Below are positions 5,988 to 6,825 of a stretch of 6,825 bases of DNA, piece by piece. Source of the stretch: JAATGA01 sp047605605 (GTDB lineage Bacteria; Pseudomonadota; Alphaproteobacteria; Rhodobacterales; Rhodobacteraceae); the NCBI GenBank assembly GCA_047605605.1, contig JASGFG010000116.1, forward strand, positions 1 to 6,825, in the 5' to 3' direction. The notes beneath the pieces were generated by a model. It made no database searches, was not told the origin of the DNA, and saw nothing but the letters and a program-made list of their open reading frames with translations. Every line of letters begins with the position of its first letter. Positions within the stretch are counted from its first letter, which is position 1. The translations under genes and the position numbers were made by a program.

Positions 5988-6622
5988 CCGACACAGCCGA
6001 ACGCAGCCTTTTCGCCGCCCCCCCGATGGGCGAGCAGGAGCGTATGGTCGAAGCCATCCTGTTCGCCTCGGCCGAGCCGGTGACGGTCGCCGAACTCGAA
6101 TCGCGCCTGCCGCATGGCTGCGACCCGGCCGAGGCGCTGGTGCATCTGCGCAAGCGGTATGAGGGGCGGGGCGTATCGTTGCAAAAGGTGGGCGACGCCT
6201 GGGCCTTCCGCACCGCGGCCGATCTTGGCCACCTGATGCGCAAGGAAACCGTCGAAAGCCGCAAACTGTCGCGCGCGGCGATTGAGACGCTGGCGATAGT
6301 GGCCTATCACCAGCCCGTCACCCGCGCGGAAATCGAGGAAATCCGCGGGGTTGCGGTCAGCCGCGGCACCCTCGACCAGCTGCTGGAACTGGACTGGATC
6401 CGGCTGGGCCGCCGCCGGATGACGCCGGGCCGCCCGGTGACATTCGTGGTGACAGAGCATTTTCTGGATCACTTCGGCCTTGAATCCGCCCGCGACCTGC
6501 CGGGGCTGAAGGATCTGCGGGCCGCGGGCCTGCTGGACAATCGCCCGCTTCCGGGCACTATGCGCGATACCGCCGACGAGGACGAGGCGCCGGTCGGCCA
6601 AAGCGAGCTTTTCGAGGATTGA
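5984..6622 (+). CDS. scpB: Segregation and condensation protein B
   Basis: Kleisin-interacting partner of ScpA in the Smc condensin complex, 212 residues. Two tandem winged-helix domains are expected. The first begins near EQERMVEAILFASAEPVTVAEL (residues 17-38). The second contains the strongly conserved KLSRAAIETLAIVAYHQPVTR (93-113), IEEIRGVAVSRGTLDQLLE (116-134), and the GRPVTFVVTEHFLDHFGL segment (148-165) followed by DLPGLKDL. The C-terminal tail is acidic (DEDEAP, ELFED), common in this family. The ATG overlaps the scpA stop as ATGA, so near-equal output with ScpA is likely. Length and motifs are complete. Confidence 0.95.
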   Translation: MTDTAERSLFAAPPMGEQERMVEAILFASAEPVTVAELESRLPHGCDPAEALVHLRKRYEGRGVSLQKVGDAWAFRTAADLGHLMRKETVESRKLSRAAIETLAIVAYHQPVTRAEIEEIRGVAVSRGTLDQLLELDWIRLGRRRMTPGRPVTFVVTEHFLDHFGLESARDLPGLKDLRAAGLLDNRPLPGTMRDTADEDEAPVGQSELFED

Positions 6623-6627
6623 AAGAT

Positions 6628-6825
6628 ATGGCGATGAACCTGAACGGGATCATCAACAAGCTGGTCGGCGGTCTGGTGCGCGAGGGGGCGAAGGCCCTTG
6701 GCGGCGCCAGGAAAAAGCCGGCGGCATCGCACAAGAAGGCGCATACCGCCACGCCCGCCTCCGGCGTGCAGAAATCCGCCCGCGATGCGGCCAAACGCGC
6801 GCGCAAGGCGGCAAAGGTGACGCGG
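6628..6825 (+). CDS. Small basic protein of unknown function, 3' end outside window
   Basis: Open frame of 66 codons that is still open at the right edge. It starts 5 bases after the scpB stop, with GAGGA (6614-6618) nine bases before the ATG at 6628; a second ATG at 6634 is further from that site. The N-terminus (MAMNLNGIINKLVGGLVREG) could form a short amphipathic helix. The rest is rich in Lys, Arg and Ala (for example GGARKKPAASHKKAH and ARDAAKRARKAAKVTR), giving a strongly positive, low-complexity tail reminiscent of histone-H1-like or membrane-surface basic proteins. I do not recognise the family. From memory, tatABC genes often follow scpB in related genomes, sometimes after a small hypothetical gene, so this may be that intervening gene. 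The close spacing suggests it belongs to the same operon. Confidence 0.7.
   Translation, partial: MAMNLNGIINKLVGGLVREGAKALGGARKKPAASHKKAHTATPASGVQKSARDAAKRARKAAKVTR

Overview
The window is GC-rich DNA with the gene content, protein sequences and codon style of an alphaproteobacterium, most likely a Rhodobacteraceae member (Rhodobacter/Paracoccus-like). This rests on three things: a gene-transfer-agent-type endolysin/holin pair of the sort seen in Rhodobacterales, the conserved order argS - SPOR protein - nagZ - scpA - scpB, and CTTGAC-type -35 and GGAGG-type ribosome-binding signals. All seven genes that I accept lie on the + strand. The last one runs off the right edge.

Region 1 (1-153) is non-coding. 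It holds a short hairpin, an A/T-richer segment that resembles a dispersed Rhodobacteraceae intergenic sequence, and the leader of the first gene. Region 2 (154-1232) is a two-gene lysis cassette: a GH108 muramidase without a signal peptide and a small membrane protein of the GTA 3TM holin type, overlapping by 10 bases. In Rhodobacter capsulatus such a pair, encoded away from the main GTA structural cluster, lyses producer cells to release GTA particles. The same role here is inferred. A GC-rich hairpin followed by TTTT (1232-1269) closes this unit.

Region 3 (1270-3085) is argS, with its own candidate promoter and a leader hairpin that places the Shine-Dalgarno sequence in its loop. Region 4 (3165-6825) is a tightly packed run: a membrane-anchored SPOR-domain protein, nagZ (TTG start overlapping the previous stop), scpA (8-base overlap), scpB (ATGA overlap) and a small basic protein starting 5 bases after scpB. 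It joins cell-envelope functions (binding of denuded glycan, recycling of muropeptides) to chromosome condensation (ScpA/ScpB with Smc).

Most of the window is ordinary, conserved chromosomal core. The parts that deserve a second look are the GTA-type lysis cassette, a degenerate EF-hand/dockerin-like calcium loop inside its muramidase, the argS leader hairpin, and the unidentified basic protein at the right edge. I see no CRISPR array, tRNA, rRNA, insertion sequence or integrase, and no gene-free stretch longer than 300 bases.
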